Positions 22,418 through 31,123 are shown, numbered from the stretch's first letter. The stretch is DNA of 64,000 nt from DASVFB01 sp963815965 (GCA_963815965.1 CAWFIT010000005.1:1-64000); one strand, 5' to 3'. Made by a program: numbers and translations. Notes: generated by a model not told the origin, from the sequence alone.

Positions 22418-23917
22418 TTAGGCGAGGAAGGGCGCCAAGCGGACCGCGAGCTCCGTCCGGTGCTCGTCGGTGTCGAACGCATGCAGCGGATGTGGAGGCA
22501 GGACGTGCTCCGTCAGCTTGCCCGCGCGCCTGACGTACACGACAGGCACGATCCTGCCGCCCTCGTCGTACTCGATCGCGGCAGCGAACGCATCTGAGTC
22601 GCCCCGGTCGACGAACTCGGCGAGCGGCACGATCCCTTCGTCGCGGATGCCGTGCGTCGCATCGACGCTGACCACCCGCGCGAGGTAGCTCTTCTGGATC
22701 CAGAGCTCGGGCGCCCGCGCGAGCTCGTCAAGGAGGAACGGCTCGACCTCGTCTCGCGACAGGATGCGCCGCTCGCCCGCGAGCCCGAAGTGCTTCTGGG
22801 CGATGTGCAGCGCGAGAACGCGCGCGTTGTAGCGAAAGCCGTTAACCGAGGTCGAGTTGGCCGTCGCACCGTGCTTCCGCAGCCCGGCCGACGCCGACGT
22901 CGCGTTGCCGGCGAAGTAGATCCCCGGGACGGAGACGCTTTCCCAGTACGGCGTCTGCGCAGGCAGCCGTCCGTCGCCGATCGTCGCGACGCCCAGGTCG
23001 GGCAGGTCGCGGAGCGGGACGCGGAAACCCGTCGCCGCGACGATCTCTTCGCTCTCGAGGACGAGTTTGCCGTCCCACGAGGTGCCGCTCACGTGAATGC
23101 GATAGCCGTCGGCGTTCCGCTCGATCCGCTCGATCGCTGCGTCGACGACGTAGCTCCCAGAGCCTCCACGTACGTACTCGTCGAACGGCTGCAGGTAGCG
23201 AAGGCGAAGCGGCGAGAACGCGAGCACCGTCGTGTCCACCGGCCGCGGCGACGCAAGCACGATCTTCCGCGCCCACGGCAAGAGGCCCTGGGCGACCTCG
23301 AAGCCCGAGTTCCGCTTCCCAACGATGAACACGCTCTTGCCCGCGTAGCGGTCAGGTGTCTGCGTGTCGGCGTAGTGCGGCGCTTCCTCGAGTCCCGGGA
23401 TCCGCGGCCTCCACGGATCGGTCGCGCCGAGTGCGAACACGCACGCGCGGCAGCGATAGTCCCCGTCCGTCGTCGTGAGCGTGAACTGCTCGTCTTGCTG
23501 CGTCGTCGACAGCCACTCGCACTCGTAGCGGACACGGACGCCGCCGCGCTTGGCGAACTCGACCAGCGCGGACTCCATCTCGTGGCGCGCCGGAAGATCG
23601 AACGCACGGTCCATGAACTCGGGCGCGAGCGCGCGGTGACTCGGCTCGTCGCCGAGGAGGCTGTTGTGGTCGTACCACTCGTACTCGCGGGTGCCGCGCT
23701 CGAACGGCGCGTCCGGCTTCGTCCAGCTGATCAGGCGCTGGTAGACGGGGAACTTCCGGAACATGCCGCCCGGCCCCTCGTCGCGCGAGATGACTGCGCA
23801 GCGCTCGACTCCCGCCCGTGCGAGCGAATACGCCGTCTGCAGGCCTCCCGGCCCGCTGCCGACCACGACGACGTCGTAGTCGCCCGGAGGGAACGGCTTC
23901 TCCGTCAGCCCCGCCAA
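22418..23917 (-). CDS. NAD(P)-binding flavoprotein (FMO/lysine-hydroxylase-like oxidoreductase)
   Basis: 499 residues. FAD-binding 'YDVVVVGSGPGGLQTAYSLARAG' at residues 14-36, 'CVFALGATDPWRPRIPGLEE' and a second Rossmann motif 'GKSVFIVGKRNSGFEVAQGLL' near 200, then 'IVAATGFRVPLRDLPDLGV' and 'GIYFAGNATSASAGLRKHGATAN'. Matches a group of pyridine-nucleotide-dependent flavoproteins of unknown substrate. Its start overlaps the end of the upstream cNMP-binding-domain gene by 13 bp, so the two proteins are made together; compare the fused CNBD-flavoprotein at 11295-12899. Confidence 0.85.
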   Translation of the reverse strand: MAGLTEKPFPPGDYDVVVVGSGPGGLQTAYSLARAGVERCAVISRDEGPGGMFRKFPVYQRLISWTKPDAPFERGTREYEWYDHNSLLGDEPSHRALAPEFMDRAFDLPARHEMESALVEFAKRGGVRVRYECEWLSTTQQDEQFTLTTTDGDYRCRACVFALGATDPWRPRIPGLEEAPHYADTQTPDRYAGKSVFIVGKRNSGFEVAQGLLPWARKIVLASPRPVDTTVLAFSPLRLRYLQPFDEYVRGGSGSYVVDAAIERIERNADGYRIHVSGTSWDGKLVLESEEIVAATGFRVPLRDLPDLGVATIGDGRLPAQTPYWESVSVPGIYFAGNATSASAGLRKHGATANSTSVNGFRYNARVLALHIAQKHFGLAGERRILSRDEVEPFLLDELARAPELWIQKSYLARVVSVDATHGIRDEGIVPLAEFVDRGDSDAFAAAIEYDEGGRIVPVVYVRRAGKLTEHVLPPHPLHAFDTDEHRTELAVRLAPFLA

Positions 23918-24330
23918 GCGTTCGCGGCGCGCAGCCGCCGCGCTTCGACCTGCAGCATCCGGTACATCACGTTCGGCTGACGCAGCATGAAGGCCTTCAG
24001 CTCGTTGTCCGGGATCGTCAGGCAGCGAAGCATCGTCGTCGCGGTGACGTCCGCCGTCGGCAACTCGTCGGTGAGGATCGAGATCTCGCCAAAGAAATCT
24101 CCGCGCGTCAGCCTCGCGCGTTCCTGCCCGGAGATCACGACATTCGCCTCCCCCTCGAGGATTACGTAGAAGCCACTCCCCGTCATGCCTTCGCGAATCA
24201 CACGCTGCCCTTCGGCGAAGACCTCCTCGGTGAAGGTGTGCGCGAGTGCCTCGACCTGCGGGTACGGCAGATCGGCGAAGAGGCTCAACCGCGAAAGGGT
24301 CTCGACCAGGTTGTCGGTTCCGGCCTCCAC
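23905..24330 (-). CDS. Stand-alone cyclic nucleotide-binding domain protein
   Basis: 141 residues, one CRP-like cNMP-binding barrel: 'LSLFADLPYPQVEALAHTFTEEVFAEGQRVIREGMTGSGFYVILEGEANV' then the phosphate-binding cassette 'RGDFFGEISILTDELPTADVTATTMLRCLTI'. There is no DNA-binding helix-turn-helix, so it is a sensor or scaffold rather than a transcription factor. GTG 24330 is the leaderless start (TAGGCT 6 nt upstream). Overlaps the following flavoprotein gene by 13 bp, implying a functional complex with it. Confidence 0.88.
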   Translation of the reverse strand: MEAGTDNLVETLSRLSLFADLPYPQVEALAHTFTEEVFAEGQRVIREGMTGSGFYVILEGEANVVISGQERARLTRGDFFGEISILTDELPTADVTATTMLRCLTIPDNELKAFMLRQPNVMYRMLQVEARRLRAANAWRG

Positions 24331-24336
24331 CCGTTC

Positions 24337-24342
24337 AGCCTA
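24337..24342 (-). promoter_or_regulatory. TAGGCT -10 box (minus strand), leaderless promoter
   Basis: Minus-strand TAGGCT, 6 nt, GTG 24330. Same hexamer and spacing as in front of the gene at 1123. Drives the CNBD-flavoprotein operon; divergent from the gene at 24415. Confidence 0.55.
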
Positions 24343-24414
24343 CAGCGGGCAGGAGCGATGAGATCGAACGGCGGCGGCGGTCTTTGATGCACATAGTTCC
24401 GAAGGGAGGCGCCG

Positions 24415-25077
24415 ATGAAAAAACTGATCCTCGATATCTCGATGTCGCTCGACGGCTTCGTCGCCGGGCCGAACCAGACGCTCGAAGAGCCGCTCGGCAA
24501 GGGCGGCGAGCTGCTGCATGAGTGGGCGATCCGCCTCGCGGCCTGGCGTGAGCCGCACGGCCTCGAGGGCGGCGAGACGAACGCCGATAGCCAGGTGTTC
24601 GCCGAATCGATCGCCGCCACGGGCGCGGTCGTCATGGGCCGACGGATGTTCAGCGGCGGCGCGGGGCCATGGGCGGACGACCCCAACGCGGACGCCTGGT
24701 GGGGAGACGATCCGCCGTTCCACGTACCCGTGTTCGTGATCACGCATCACGCGCGTGAGACGGTCGTCAAGCAGGGCGGAACGTCCTTCACGTTCGTCAC
24801 CGACGGCGTCGAGTCCGCGCTCGAGCAGGCTCGCGCGGCCGCGGGAGACAAGGACATCTCGCTCGCAGGCGGCGCGGAGGCAGCGCAGCAGTACCTGCGG
24901 GCGGGGCTGCTCGACGAGCTGCAGGTGCACGTCGTGCCCCTGCTCCTGGGCGGCGGCGTCTCGCTCTTCGGCAGCCTCGATATCGATCCGGCCGAGCTCG
25001 AGCAGACACGCGTCATCGCGTCGCCCTCGGTGACGCACCTCAGGTACTCGGTGAAGCGCGGAGCGCAAGCGTCGTGA
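24415..25077 (+). CDS. Dihydrofolate-reductase-like (RibD C-terminal) protein
   Basis: 220 residues: 'KKLILDISMSLDGFVAGPNQ', 'TGAVVMGRRMFSGGAGPW', 'HVPVFVITHHARETVVKQGGTSFTFV', 'DISLAGGAEAAQQYLRAGLLDELQVHVVPLLLGGGVSLF', all blocks of the RibD_C family, with the GGG near the C-terminus. Longer than the two relatives at 12950 and 15618 because of the insert after the first strand. RBS GGGAGG before ATG 24415. The stop overlaps the AraC start (GTGA), beginning a tight five-gene operon. Confidence 0.88.
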   Translation: MKKLILDISMSLDGFVAGPNQTLEEPLGKGGELLHEWAIRLAAWREPHGLEGGETNADSQVFAESIAATGAVVMGRRMFSGGAGPWADDPNADAWWGDDPPFHVPVFVITHHARETVVKQGGTSFTFVTDGVESALEQARAAAGDKDISLAGGAEAAQQYLRAGLLDELQVHVVPLLLGGGVSLFGSLDIDPAELEQTRVIASPSVTHLRYSVKRGAQAS

Positions 25078-25514
25078 GCCTGACGGCGCCGCTTCCTCCC
25101 GCCCGGCACCTGCTCCGCGCGAAGGACCTGATCGACGCGCGGTACCGCGAGCAGCTCGAGGTCCCGACCCTCGCCCGCGCGGCGCACCTGTCGCCCGCGC
25201 ATTTCAGCCGCGAGTTCCGCCGCGCGTTCGGTGAGACGCCCCACCGGTACCTCCTCACACGCCGCCTCGAGCGCGCGGCCGCGCTTCTCCGCAACACCGA
25301 CCACAGCGTTGCCGACATCTGCCTCGACGTCGGGCTGCGCAGCGTCGGCTCATTCACGACGAGCTTCACCCAGACGTTCGGCGTCTCCCCCACGGCCTAT
25401 CGCGCCGCGCACCCCCCGGCGACGCGTGCGCGCATCCCGACCTGCGTGCTGCTCGCATGGGCGCGCCCGCAGTCCAGCAGTTTTCGAGAAGACAGAGGCG
25501 CGCGACGCCAGTAG
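25074..25514 (+). CDS. AraC family transcriptional regulator, DNA-binding domain only
   Basis: 146 residues consisting of the two AraC helix-turn-helix motifs ('LARAAHLSPAHFSREFRRAFGETPHRYLLTRRLERAAALLRNTDHSVADICLDVGLRSVGSFTTSFTQTFGVSPTAYR' spread over residues 30-115) with no ligand-binding domain. Its start GTG overlaps the preceding stop (GTGA), so it is translationally coupled. It probably controls its own operon. Short AraC proteins next to VOC genes are common in actinobacteria. Confidence 0.9.
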   Translation: MSLTAPLPPARHLLRAKDLIDARYREQLEVPTLARAAHLSPAHFSREFRRAFGETPHRYLLTRRLERAAALLRNTDHSVADICLDVGLRSVGSFTTSFTQTFGVSPTAYRAAHPPATRARIPTCVLLAWARPQSSSFREDRGARRQ

Positions 25515-25551
25515 CGTCGTGGCCGACCCGACGACAGAAAGGACGACCACG

Positions 25552-25965
25552 ATGCTGAAGCAGCTCACGAACGTGCAGGTGTGGGTGCACGACCAGGACG
25601 ATGCGCTCGCCTTCTACACCGAGAAGCTCGGAATGGAGCTCCGCGAAGACGTCACCGTGCCGGAGATGGGCAACTTCCGCTGGCTCACCGTCGGCGTGCC
25701 GGGCCAGGACGTGGCGATCACGCTGATGGCCGTGCCCGGCCCGCCGGTGTTCGACGACGACACGCGCGAGAAGATCACGTCGCTCATGGCGAAGGGCGCC
25801 TCCGGCGGTCTTTTCTTCTCCACCGACGACTGCCGCGCCACGTACGACGAGCTCAAGGATCGCGGCGTCGAGTTCTCGCAGGAGCCGACGGAGCAGCCGT
25901 ACGGCATCGACGCCGGCTTCCGTGACCCGTCCGGCAACTCGATGCGCGTGGCGCAGTTGAAATAG
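25552..25965 (+). CDS. VOC family protein
   Basis: 137 residues: 'LTNVQVWVHDQDDALAFYTEKLGMELREDVTVPEMGNFRWLTVGVPG' and 'GLFFSTDDCRATYDELKDRGVEFSQEPTEQPYGIDAGFRDPSGNSMRVAQL' form the two modules with the usual metal-site positions (H/Q, E). Substrate unknown; such proteins act as thiol transferases or dioxygenases. ATG 25552 follows AGAAAGGA; a longer frame back to 25231 is the shadow of the AraC gene. Third gene of the operon. Confidence 0.88.
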   Translation: MLKQLTNVQVWVHDQDDALAFYTEKLGMELREDVTVPEMGNFRWLTVGVPGQDVAITLMAVPGPPVFDDDTREKITSLMAKGASGGLFFSTDDCRATYDELKDRGVEFSQEPTEQPYGIDAGFRDPSGNSMRVAQLK

Positions 25966-25972
25966 TGCGAGC

Positions 25973-26587
25973 GTGACCACGCTCGCCGTCGAGACGCCGC
26001 ACGGCCAGGCGAAGGTGTACCTGCATCTCGCCGAGCGGCCGCGCGGCGCGCTCGTCCTCGGTCACGGCGCCGGCGGAGGCGTGGCGGCGCCGGATCTAGT
26101 TGCCGCGACGAACGCAGCGCAGGCGGAGGGATTCACCGTCGCACTCGTAGAGCAGCCGTACCGCGTCGCGGGCCGGCGCTCGCCTGCTCCTGCGAAGCAG
26201 CTCGACGCCGCCTGGACGACCGTCGTCGAGCATCTGGTCGCCGACGAGCTGCGCGGCCTGCCGCTCGTAACAGGAGGCCGCTCCGCGGGCGCGCGCGTCG
26301 CCTGCCGCACAGCGACCGCGACCGGCGCCGTCGGCGTGCTCTGCCTCGCATTCCCATTGCAGCCGCCGCGCCGCTCCGGAAGCGTCCCTGCACCGAGCCG
26401 GCTCGCGGAGCTCGACGCAGTGACGGTTCCGGTGCTCGTCGTCCAGGGCAGGAGCGACCAGTTCGGCATGCCACCTCCCGGGCCGACGCGAACCGTCGCG
26501 CAGGTGCCCGGCAACCACAGCCTGAGAAGTGACCAGGAGGCCGTGCGGGACGCCGTGCAAGCTTGGCTCGCCGTGCTGGGCCGATGA
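25973..26587 (+). CDS. Alpha/beta hydrolase (Tex30/KANL3-like)
   Basis: 204 residues. 'ALVLGHGAGGGVAAPDLVAATNAAQAEGFTVALVEQPYR' is the oxyanion-hole region, nucleophile elbow 'VTGGRSAGARVA' with Ser104, the acid in 'PVLVVQGRSDQFG', and His in 'VPGNHSLR'. Complete triad, cytoplasmic, substrate unknown. The GTG start lies 7 nt after the VOC stop; fourth gene of the operon 24415-26908. Confidence 0.85.
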   Translation: MTTLAVETPHGQAKVYLHLAERPRGALVLGHGAGGGVAAPDLVAATNAAQAEGFTVALVEQPYRVAGRRSPAPAKQLDAAWTTVVEHLVADELRGLPLVTGGRSAGARVACRTATATGAVGVLCLAFPLQPPRRSGSVPAPSRLAELDAVTVPVLVVQGRSDQFGMPPPGPTRTVAQVPGNHSLRSDQEAVRDAVQAWLAVLGR

Positions 26588-26617
26588 GTTCCGCCCGCTA
26601 ACTCGGTCCTTTCTTCA

Positions 26618-26908
26618 ATGACCACTCCCGCACCGCGCACGATCGCCTTCGCGATCGAAGGCCCGATCGCGCGCACGGACCTGCCCGGCCTGTGCGCCCG
26701 CGTGTGCGAGCTCCTTCAGACAAGCAACGCGGGCATAGCCCTCTGCGACGTCTCGGGTATCGACGTCGACGCGGTTACGGTCGATGCACTTGCTCGGCTC
26801 CAGCTCGGAGCCCGGCGCAGCGCCTGTCAGGTGAGGCTGTGCAACGCGTCGGACGAGCTGCGCGAGCTCGTCGAGTTCATGGGCCTTCGCGACGTGCTGC
26901 CGGAGTAG
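26618..26908 (+). CDS. STAS domain protein
   Basis: 96 residues forming a minimal STAS fold: 'ALCDVSGIDVDAVTVDALARLQLGARRSACQVRLCNASDELRELVEFMGLRDVLPE'. The phosphorylatable Ser of anti-sigma antagonists is replaced: the usual D-S-(S/T) is 'DVDAVTVDAL' (V-T), so regulation by serine phosphorylation is doubtful; MlaB-like STAS proteins are an alternative. Last gene of the operon, 30 nt after the hydrolase. Its stop directly abuts the stop of the convergent ECF sigma gene within TAGCTA. Confidence 0.75.
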   Translation: MTTPAPRTIAFAIEGPIARTDLPGLCARVCELLQTSNAGIALCDVSGIDVDAVTVDALARLQLGARRSACQVRLCNASDELRELVEFMGLRDVLPE

Positions 26909-27901
26909 CTACGCCTCGAGCCGGGCAGGCAAGCCGAAGAGCGGGAACAGCGTCTCGGTGCCGAGGAAGAACGTGAACTCGACGATGCGGCCGTTCTCGA
27001 TCTCGAGCACCTGTAGCGCCCACGGGTCGTAGCCCTGCCCGGATTCGCTCGGCTTGTACTGCCCGAACGCGGGCGAGCCGTTGGCCGATTTTGTCGGGAT
27101 GACGCGCGAGCCGCTACAGCCGATGCCCGGGCCGGACCACCACGCGAAGATGTCGTCGCGACCGCTCAGCCAGAGATCGAACGGCGGCATCGACTGCGTC
27201 GCATCCTCGTGGACGAGTGCCGTGAGCGCCTCCATGTCGTAGCGCTCGAACGCCTCGACGTAGCGCGCGAGCAACTCCCGCTCGGGCTCGTCGAGCGCCG
27301 GCGAGGTGTCCGTGGCGCTGAGGTTGCTCTCGTCGAGAGTCGCGCGCGCACGCTGAAGCGCGCTGTTGACGGACGCGACACTCGTCTCGAGCAGCTCCGC
27401 GACCTCGCTCGCCTTCCAGCGGAGCACCTCGCAGAGGATCAGCACCGCGCGCTGGCGCGGCGGCAGGTGCTGCAACGCCGCGACGAACGCAAGCCGGATC
27501 GTCTCGTGCGCCACCGCCAGCTCGGCTGGATCGCCGTCCGAAGCAACGAGGCCATCGGGCACGGGCTCGATCCAGGTCACTTCCGGCAGCGTGTGCAGGT
27601 TCGCCTCGACGGGCTCGCGCGCCGGCCCGAGATCCATCGGACGCGCACGCCGCTCGCGGCCCTTCAGCATGTCGAGGCAGACGTTCGTTGCGATCCGGTA
27701 CAGCCACGAACGCAGTGCCGCGCGACCCTCGAAGCGGCCGATGCCTCGCCACGCCCGCAGCAGCGTGTCCTGAACCGCGTCCTCGGCCTCGAACGGCGAG
27801 CCGAGCATCCGGTAGCAGTACGCGGTGAGCTCGCGTCGGTGCGCCTCGAGTTCGCTGAAGGCGGGCGCGGCCGTGAGGGACGAACCTTCCACGGCCGCCA
27901 T
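26909..27901 (-). CDS. ECF sigma factor with C-terminal SnoaL-like domain (SigG/TIGR02960-type)
   Basis: 330 residues. Region 2 spans about 18-85 ('RRELTAYCYRMLGSPFEAEDAVQDTLLRAWRGIGRFEGRAALRSWLYRIATNVCLDML'), region 4 about 145-200 ('LQHLPPRQRAVLILCEVLRWKASEVAELLETSVASVNSALQRARATL'), and residues 205-325 are a SnoaL/NTF2-like domain ('LLARYVEAFERYDMEALTALVHEDATQSMPP'). Such tails replace anti-sigma control in these subfamilies. Last gene of the minus-strand run starting at RidA; 27 nt after the monooxygenase stop, so it is probably co-regulated with it. Confidence 0.9.
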   Translation of the reverse strand: MAAVEGSSLTAAPAFSELEAHRRELTAYCYRMLGSPFEAEDAVQDTLLRAWRGIGRFEGRAALRSWLYRIATNVCLDMLKGRERRARPMDLGPAREPVEANLHTLPEVTWIEPVPDGLVASDGDPAELAVAHETIRLAFVAALQHLPPRQRAVLILCEVLRWKASEVAELLETSVASVNSALQRARATLDESNLSATDTSPALDEPERELLARYVEAFERYDMEALTALVHEDATQSMPPFDLWLSGRDDIFAWWSGPGIGCSGSRVIPTKSANGSPAFGQYKPSESGQGYDPWALQVLEIENGRIVEFTFFLGTETLFPLFGLPARLEA

Positions 27902-27928
27902 CCTAGAGATCCGAACCCGCCACGCGCG

Positions 27929-29050
27929 TCAGTGCGCGGACGCGATGCGCTTCGCGATCTGCGCGGCGTCCCTCCCCACCCCGCCGACGTTCTCCGACGT
28001 GAACGAAACGAGAAAGTCGAGACCGAGAAAGTAGAGACCGGACTCGGGCGCGGCCCCACGGTCGTGGACCGGCTCGCCATCCTCGCCGAAGACGGGCACC
28101 TCGATCCAGCCGAAGTCTGGCCGGAAGCCCGTGCACCAGATCACGTTCGCCGCCTCGATGACGCGCCCGTCCTCGAGCACAGGCAATCCGTTCTCGACCC
28201 GGACAGTCCTCGGCACGCGCTTGATTCCGGCGGCGAGCAGATGGTCCGGCTTGACCCGGACGAGCGGCGCACCTTCCGCGAGCACTTTCGGCCGCACCTT
28301 GCGGCCGAGCGGGGTCTTGACGGTGAGGATGCGCGAGGCAACGAACCAGAGGATCGGCGTGACGACATGCGCCTTCCTGCTCTCGATGTTCACCGGAATG
28401 TGGCCCTTGTCTGGACCCGAGAGCCACGTCCCGTGGCTGCGGCTCAGTTCCATCGCAATGTCGGCCCCCGAGTTGCCCGCCCCGACGAGGAGGACGTCGC
28501 CCTCGCGCAGCTGTGACGGCTCGCGGTACTCGCTGGAGTGCATCTGCACGATGCGCGGGTCGAGCTCGGCTGCGAAGTCGGGAACGTTCGGCGTGCCGTA
28601 GAACCCTGTAGCGACGACGACGTGATGGGCCTCAAAGCGCCGGTCGCCCGAGAAGGCGACGTACCGGTCTCCATCCTTGATGAGGCGGTCGACGCCGGTG
28701 CCGCTGCGCACGGGGAGCTCGAAACGCTCCGCGTACGCCTCGAGGTAGTCGGCGACCTCCTTGGCCGTCGGAAACGACCACCGAGGCGCCGGGAACGACC
28801 AGCCCGGCAGGCCGTCGAAGCGCGCAGGCGTGAAGAGGCGAAGCGAGTGCCACGTGCGTGTGCGCCACGAGCCGCCGATCCGTTCGTTCGCGTCGAGGAT
28901 GACGAACGGCCGTCCCTGCCTCTTCAGGTGGTAGCCCATCGCGAGGCCGGCCTGGCCCCCGCCGATCACGATCGTGTCGAACCGCTCGGTCGCCGCTTCG
29001 GTGAGCGAGACTGCGCCACGATGTTCGTAGGTTGTCTCCTGTGCCGCCAT
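27929..29050 (-). CDS. Flavin-containing monooxygenase (CzcO-like FAD-dependent oxidoreductase)
   Basis: 373 residues. FAD motif 'FDTIVIGGGQAGLAMGYHLKRQG', 'WHSLRLFTPARFDGLPGWSFP' (typical of this group), NADPH motif 'VLLVGAGNSGADIAMELSR', and 'VIWCTGFRPDFGWIEVPVF'. Group B flavoprotein monooxygenase likely; substrate unknown. ATG 29050 follows GGAGGGAAAG at a good distance; the in-frame extension to 29134 is not supported. It is 115 nt downstream of the LuxR-type regulator and 27 nt upstream of the sigma gene. The gap in front of it contains a 12-bp direct repeat GGAGGACGACGC (29097-29108 and 29140-29151). Confidence 0.88.
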   Translation of the reverse strand: MAAQETTYEHRGAVSLTEAATERFDTIVIGGGQAGLAMGYHLKRQGRPFVILDANERIGGSWRTRTWHSLRLFTPARFDGLPGWSFPAPRWSFPTAKEVADYLEAYAERFELPVRSGTGVDRLIKDGDRYVAFSGDRRFEAHHVVVATGFYGTPNVPDFAAELDPRIVQMHSSEYREPSQLREGDVLLVGAGNSGADIAMELSRSHGTWLSGPDKGHIPVNIESRKAHVVTPILWFVASRILTVKTPLGRKVRPKVLAEGAPLVRVKPDHLLAAGIKRVPRTVRVENGLPVLEDGRVIEAANVIWCTGFRPDFGWIEVPVFGEDGEPVHDRGAAPESGLYFLGLDFLVSFTSENVGGVGRDAAQIAKRIASAH

Positions 29051-29165
29051 GACTTTCCCTCCTTGTGTGTCGAATGAGTCCCTGCAACGACGGTAAGGAG
29101 GACGACGCCCACGCGCATCGCGCGGATCCGCCATCTTGCGGAGGACGACGCGTGGTTATTTCTGA

Positions 29166-30806
29166 CTAGACGAGGTCGTGCTCGAACGCGAACGCGCCCG
29201 CGGCCGTGCGCGACGGCACGCCGAGCTTGGTGAAGATGTTCTGCACGTGTCGCGCGACGGTGTGCTCGCTGATGACGAGCGTTGCCGCGATCTCGCGGTT
29301 GCTTTTTCCGGTGGCGACGAGACGCAGTACTTCCAGCTCGCGCGGCGTCAATCCGTGCGCGTCGGCGGGCTCGGCTCGTCCCGTTAGCGAGTCGACCCAC
29401 GCCACGTCGGGAGCCGCGCCAAGCTCGTCGAACGTCTCCCGTGCCGCGCCCAGCTCCAGCTCGAAAGCGTCGTCGTCTCCCACGGCACGGCACGCGAGCC
29501 CAAGGAGCACGCGTGCGTGCGCGGCCTCGTACGGCGCCTGCAGGTCGCGCCACGCCTGCGACGCCTGGCGAAGCGGTCCGAGTGCGGTCGCCGCGTCGCC
29601 ATGGGCAAGCTCGACGGCGCCGCGCGCGTGATCGCGCATTGCGGCCAGCACTCCACTCTCGTAGCGCTCTGAGATCTCCGCAAGCTCGCGGCACCCGTCG
29701 CGCGCCGCGTCGGCATCTCCAACGGCCAGCATGATCTGGACGTAAGCCGGGAGGAGGCTCGCCAGCCGCAGAGTCTCCGTCGTCTCGCTCATGACGCGAC
29801 GGATCGAGGCTGCGGCTGCGTCGCCCTTGCCCTGTGCGAGCCGCAACAGGGCGAGCCCAGGCTGGGGCTCCCAGCCAAAACGGCTCGCTTCCTTGTACGC
29901 GTTCTCCGCGGCATCCAGCTCTCCCCGCAGCCGGTGGATGTCGCCCTGCAGGTAGGACGCCTTCGCAGCGGCTCCCGTGTTCATCGCGCGCTCGAAGCGC
30001 GCGCCTGCGCGCTGCGCCTCTTCGACCGCAGCCGTCCACGCACCGTGCAGCTGCATGATCTCGGCGCGGTGGACCATGCACCTTCCGGTGAACGCCATCA
30101 GCTCGGGTTGCCGATCGCACCACGCCTTCAGCGCCGCGGTCCACTCCTGCGCACGGCGCAACTCGTAGACCTCCTCGCAAGCGGCGATCACGCCGCAATA
30201 CACGATCCCGGTCACGATCGGCGACAGCGAACCGGTCGTCGCCGCCACCATCGCCTCATCGAGCAAGCCGAGTCCCTCGCGCACTCGACCGGCTTTGATC
30301 AGCCAGCCGCCTTGTCCGTGCATCGCGAGCGCGACGAGATCTCGGTCGCCGAAGCGCTCTCCGATCTCCGCCGCGGCGGCCGCTGTCGCGGACGCGCCTT
30401 CGAGGTCGCCCGCTGCGTCGTGCTGGAAGGCGACCGGCATCAGGAGGTAGCCGCGCTCGACGCAGTCCTCCGACTCGCGCTCGACCAACCGTTGTGCGCG
30501 GCCGAGCCATCCCGTAGCGGGACCCACTTCGCCGCGAAGGGCGAGGTTCATCCCGAGCCAGAAGGCGCAGCGCACTGCGAGAAGGATCTCGCCGTCGTCG
30601 AGATACGCGTGATGAGCGCGGTCGAGGAACGTCATGAACTCGTCCTCGCGACCAAGCAGATACGCCGATTGCGACAGCAGCACGAGGTCCGGGGCCTCCA
30701 ACGGCGCAGCCTGATCGGCTCGCTTCAGCGACTCGAATGCTCCCGCCCATGCTTCGTGCGCATAGAGCTCGCGGCCCTGCTCGAGGTCGGCGTTCGTGGG
30801 AGGCAT
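29166..30806 (-). CDS. LuxR family regulator with TPR-like N-terminal region
   Basis: 546 residues. About 470 residues of alpha-helical TPR-like repeats ('ALVILSQSAYLLGREDEFMTFLDRAHHAYLDDGEI...' type pattern, Ala/Leu/Glu rich) precede a C-terminal LuxR helix-turn-helix 'GLTPRELEVLRLVATGKSNR' + 'EIAATLVISEHTVARHVQNIFTKLGV'. No AAA/NB-ARC ATP-binding motif is present, so this is a shorter relative of LAL/MalT regulators. ATG 30806 follows GGGGAGCTCG. The ligand is unknown; presumably regulates the operon in which it lies. Confidence 0.88.
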   Translation of the reverse strand: MPPTNADLEQGRELYAHEAWAGAFESLKRADQAAPLEAPDLVLLSQSAYLLGREDEFMTFLDRAHHAYLDDGEILLAVRCAFWLGMNLALRGEVGPATGWLGRAQRLVERESEDCVERGYLLMPVAFQHDAAGDLEGASATAAAAAEIGERFGDRDLVALAMHGQGGWLIKAGRVREGLGLLDEAMVAATTGSLSPIVTGIVYCGVIAACEEVYELRRAQEWTAALKAWCDRQPELMAFTGRCMVHRAEIMQLHGAWTAAVEEAQRAGARFERAMNTGAAAKASYLQGDIHRLRGELDAAENAYKEASRFGWEPQPGLALLRLAQGKGDAAAASIRRVMSETTETLRLASLLPAYVQIMLAVGDADAARDGCRELAEISERYESGVLAAMRDHARGAVELAHGDAATALGPLRQASQAWRDLQAPYEAAHARVLLGLACRAVGDDDAFELELGAARETFDELGAAPDVAWVDSLTGRAEPADAHGLTPRELEVLRLVATGKSNREIAATLVISEHTVARHVQNIFTKLGVPSRTAAGAFAFEHDLV

Positions 30807-30834
30807 CGAGCTCCCCGGATCTTCGCGCAGGCGG

Positions 30835-31110
30835 CTAGGCCGCTCTGCCGAACCGCTCGGCCGCGCGTGCTCGCCGCCGCGCCGCCTCGACCTCGCGGTC
30901 CTTAGGCGGCGCAGACGTGACGAGGCTCTCGAGGAGCTTCACGGTCGCCTGCGTGACCTCGGCGACTGCGATCTCGAAAGCTCCGGCGTTGGCATGCGAC
31001 GGCTTCTGCATGCCGCTCACCTTGCGCACGTACTGAAGAGCAGCCGAGCTGATCTCCTCGGCGGTCGCCGGGGGCTCGAAGTTGTGGAGTGTTCTGATAT
31101 TCCGGCACAT
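30835..31110 (-). CDS. DUF2277 domain protein
   Basis: 91 residues starting MCRNIRTLHNFEPPATAEEI, followed by 'ISSAALQYVRKVSGMQKPSHANAGAFEIAVAEV' and 'LLESLVTSAPPKDREVEAARRRARAAERFG' - a near-textbook DUF2277 protein. The family has no known function; the conserved N-terminal MC(R/K)NI is unusual and could be a metal or modification site. It lies 13 nt after RidA and 28 nt before the LuxR gene, on the same strand. Confidence 0.92.
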   Translation of the reverse strand: MCRNIRTLHNFEPPATAEEISSAALQYVRKVSGMQKPSHANAGAFEIAVAEVTQATVKLLESLVTSAPPKDREVEAARRRARAAERFGRAA

Positions 31111-31123
31111 GCGTCCACCGTAT

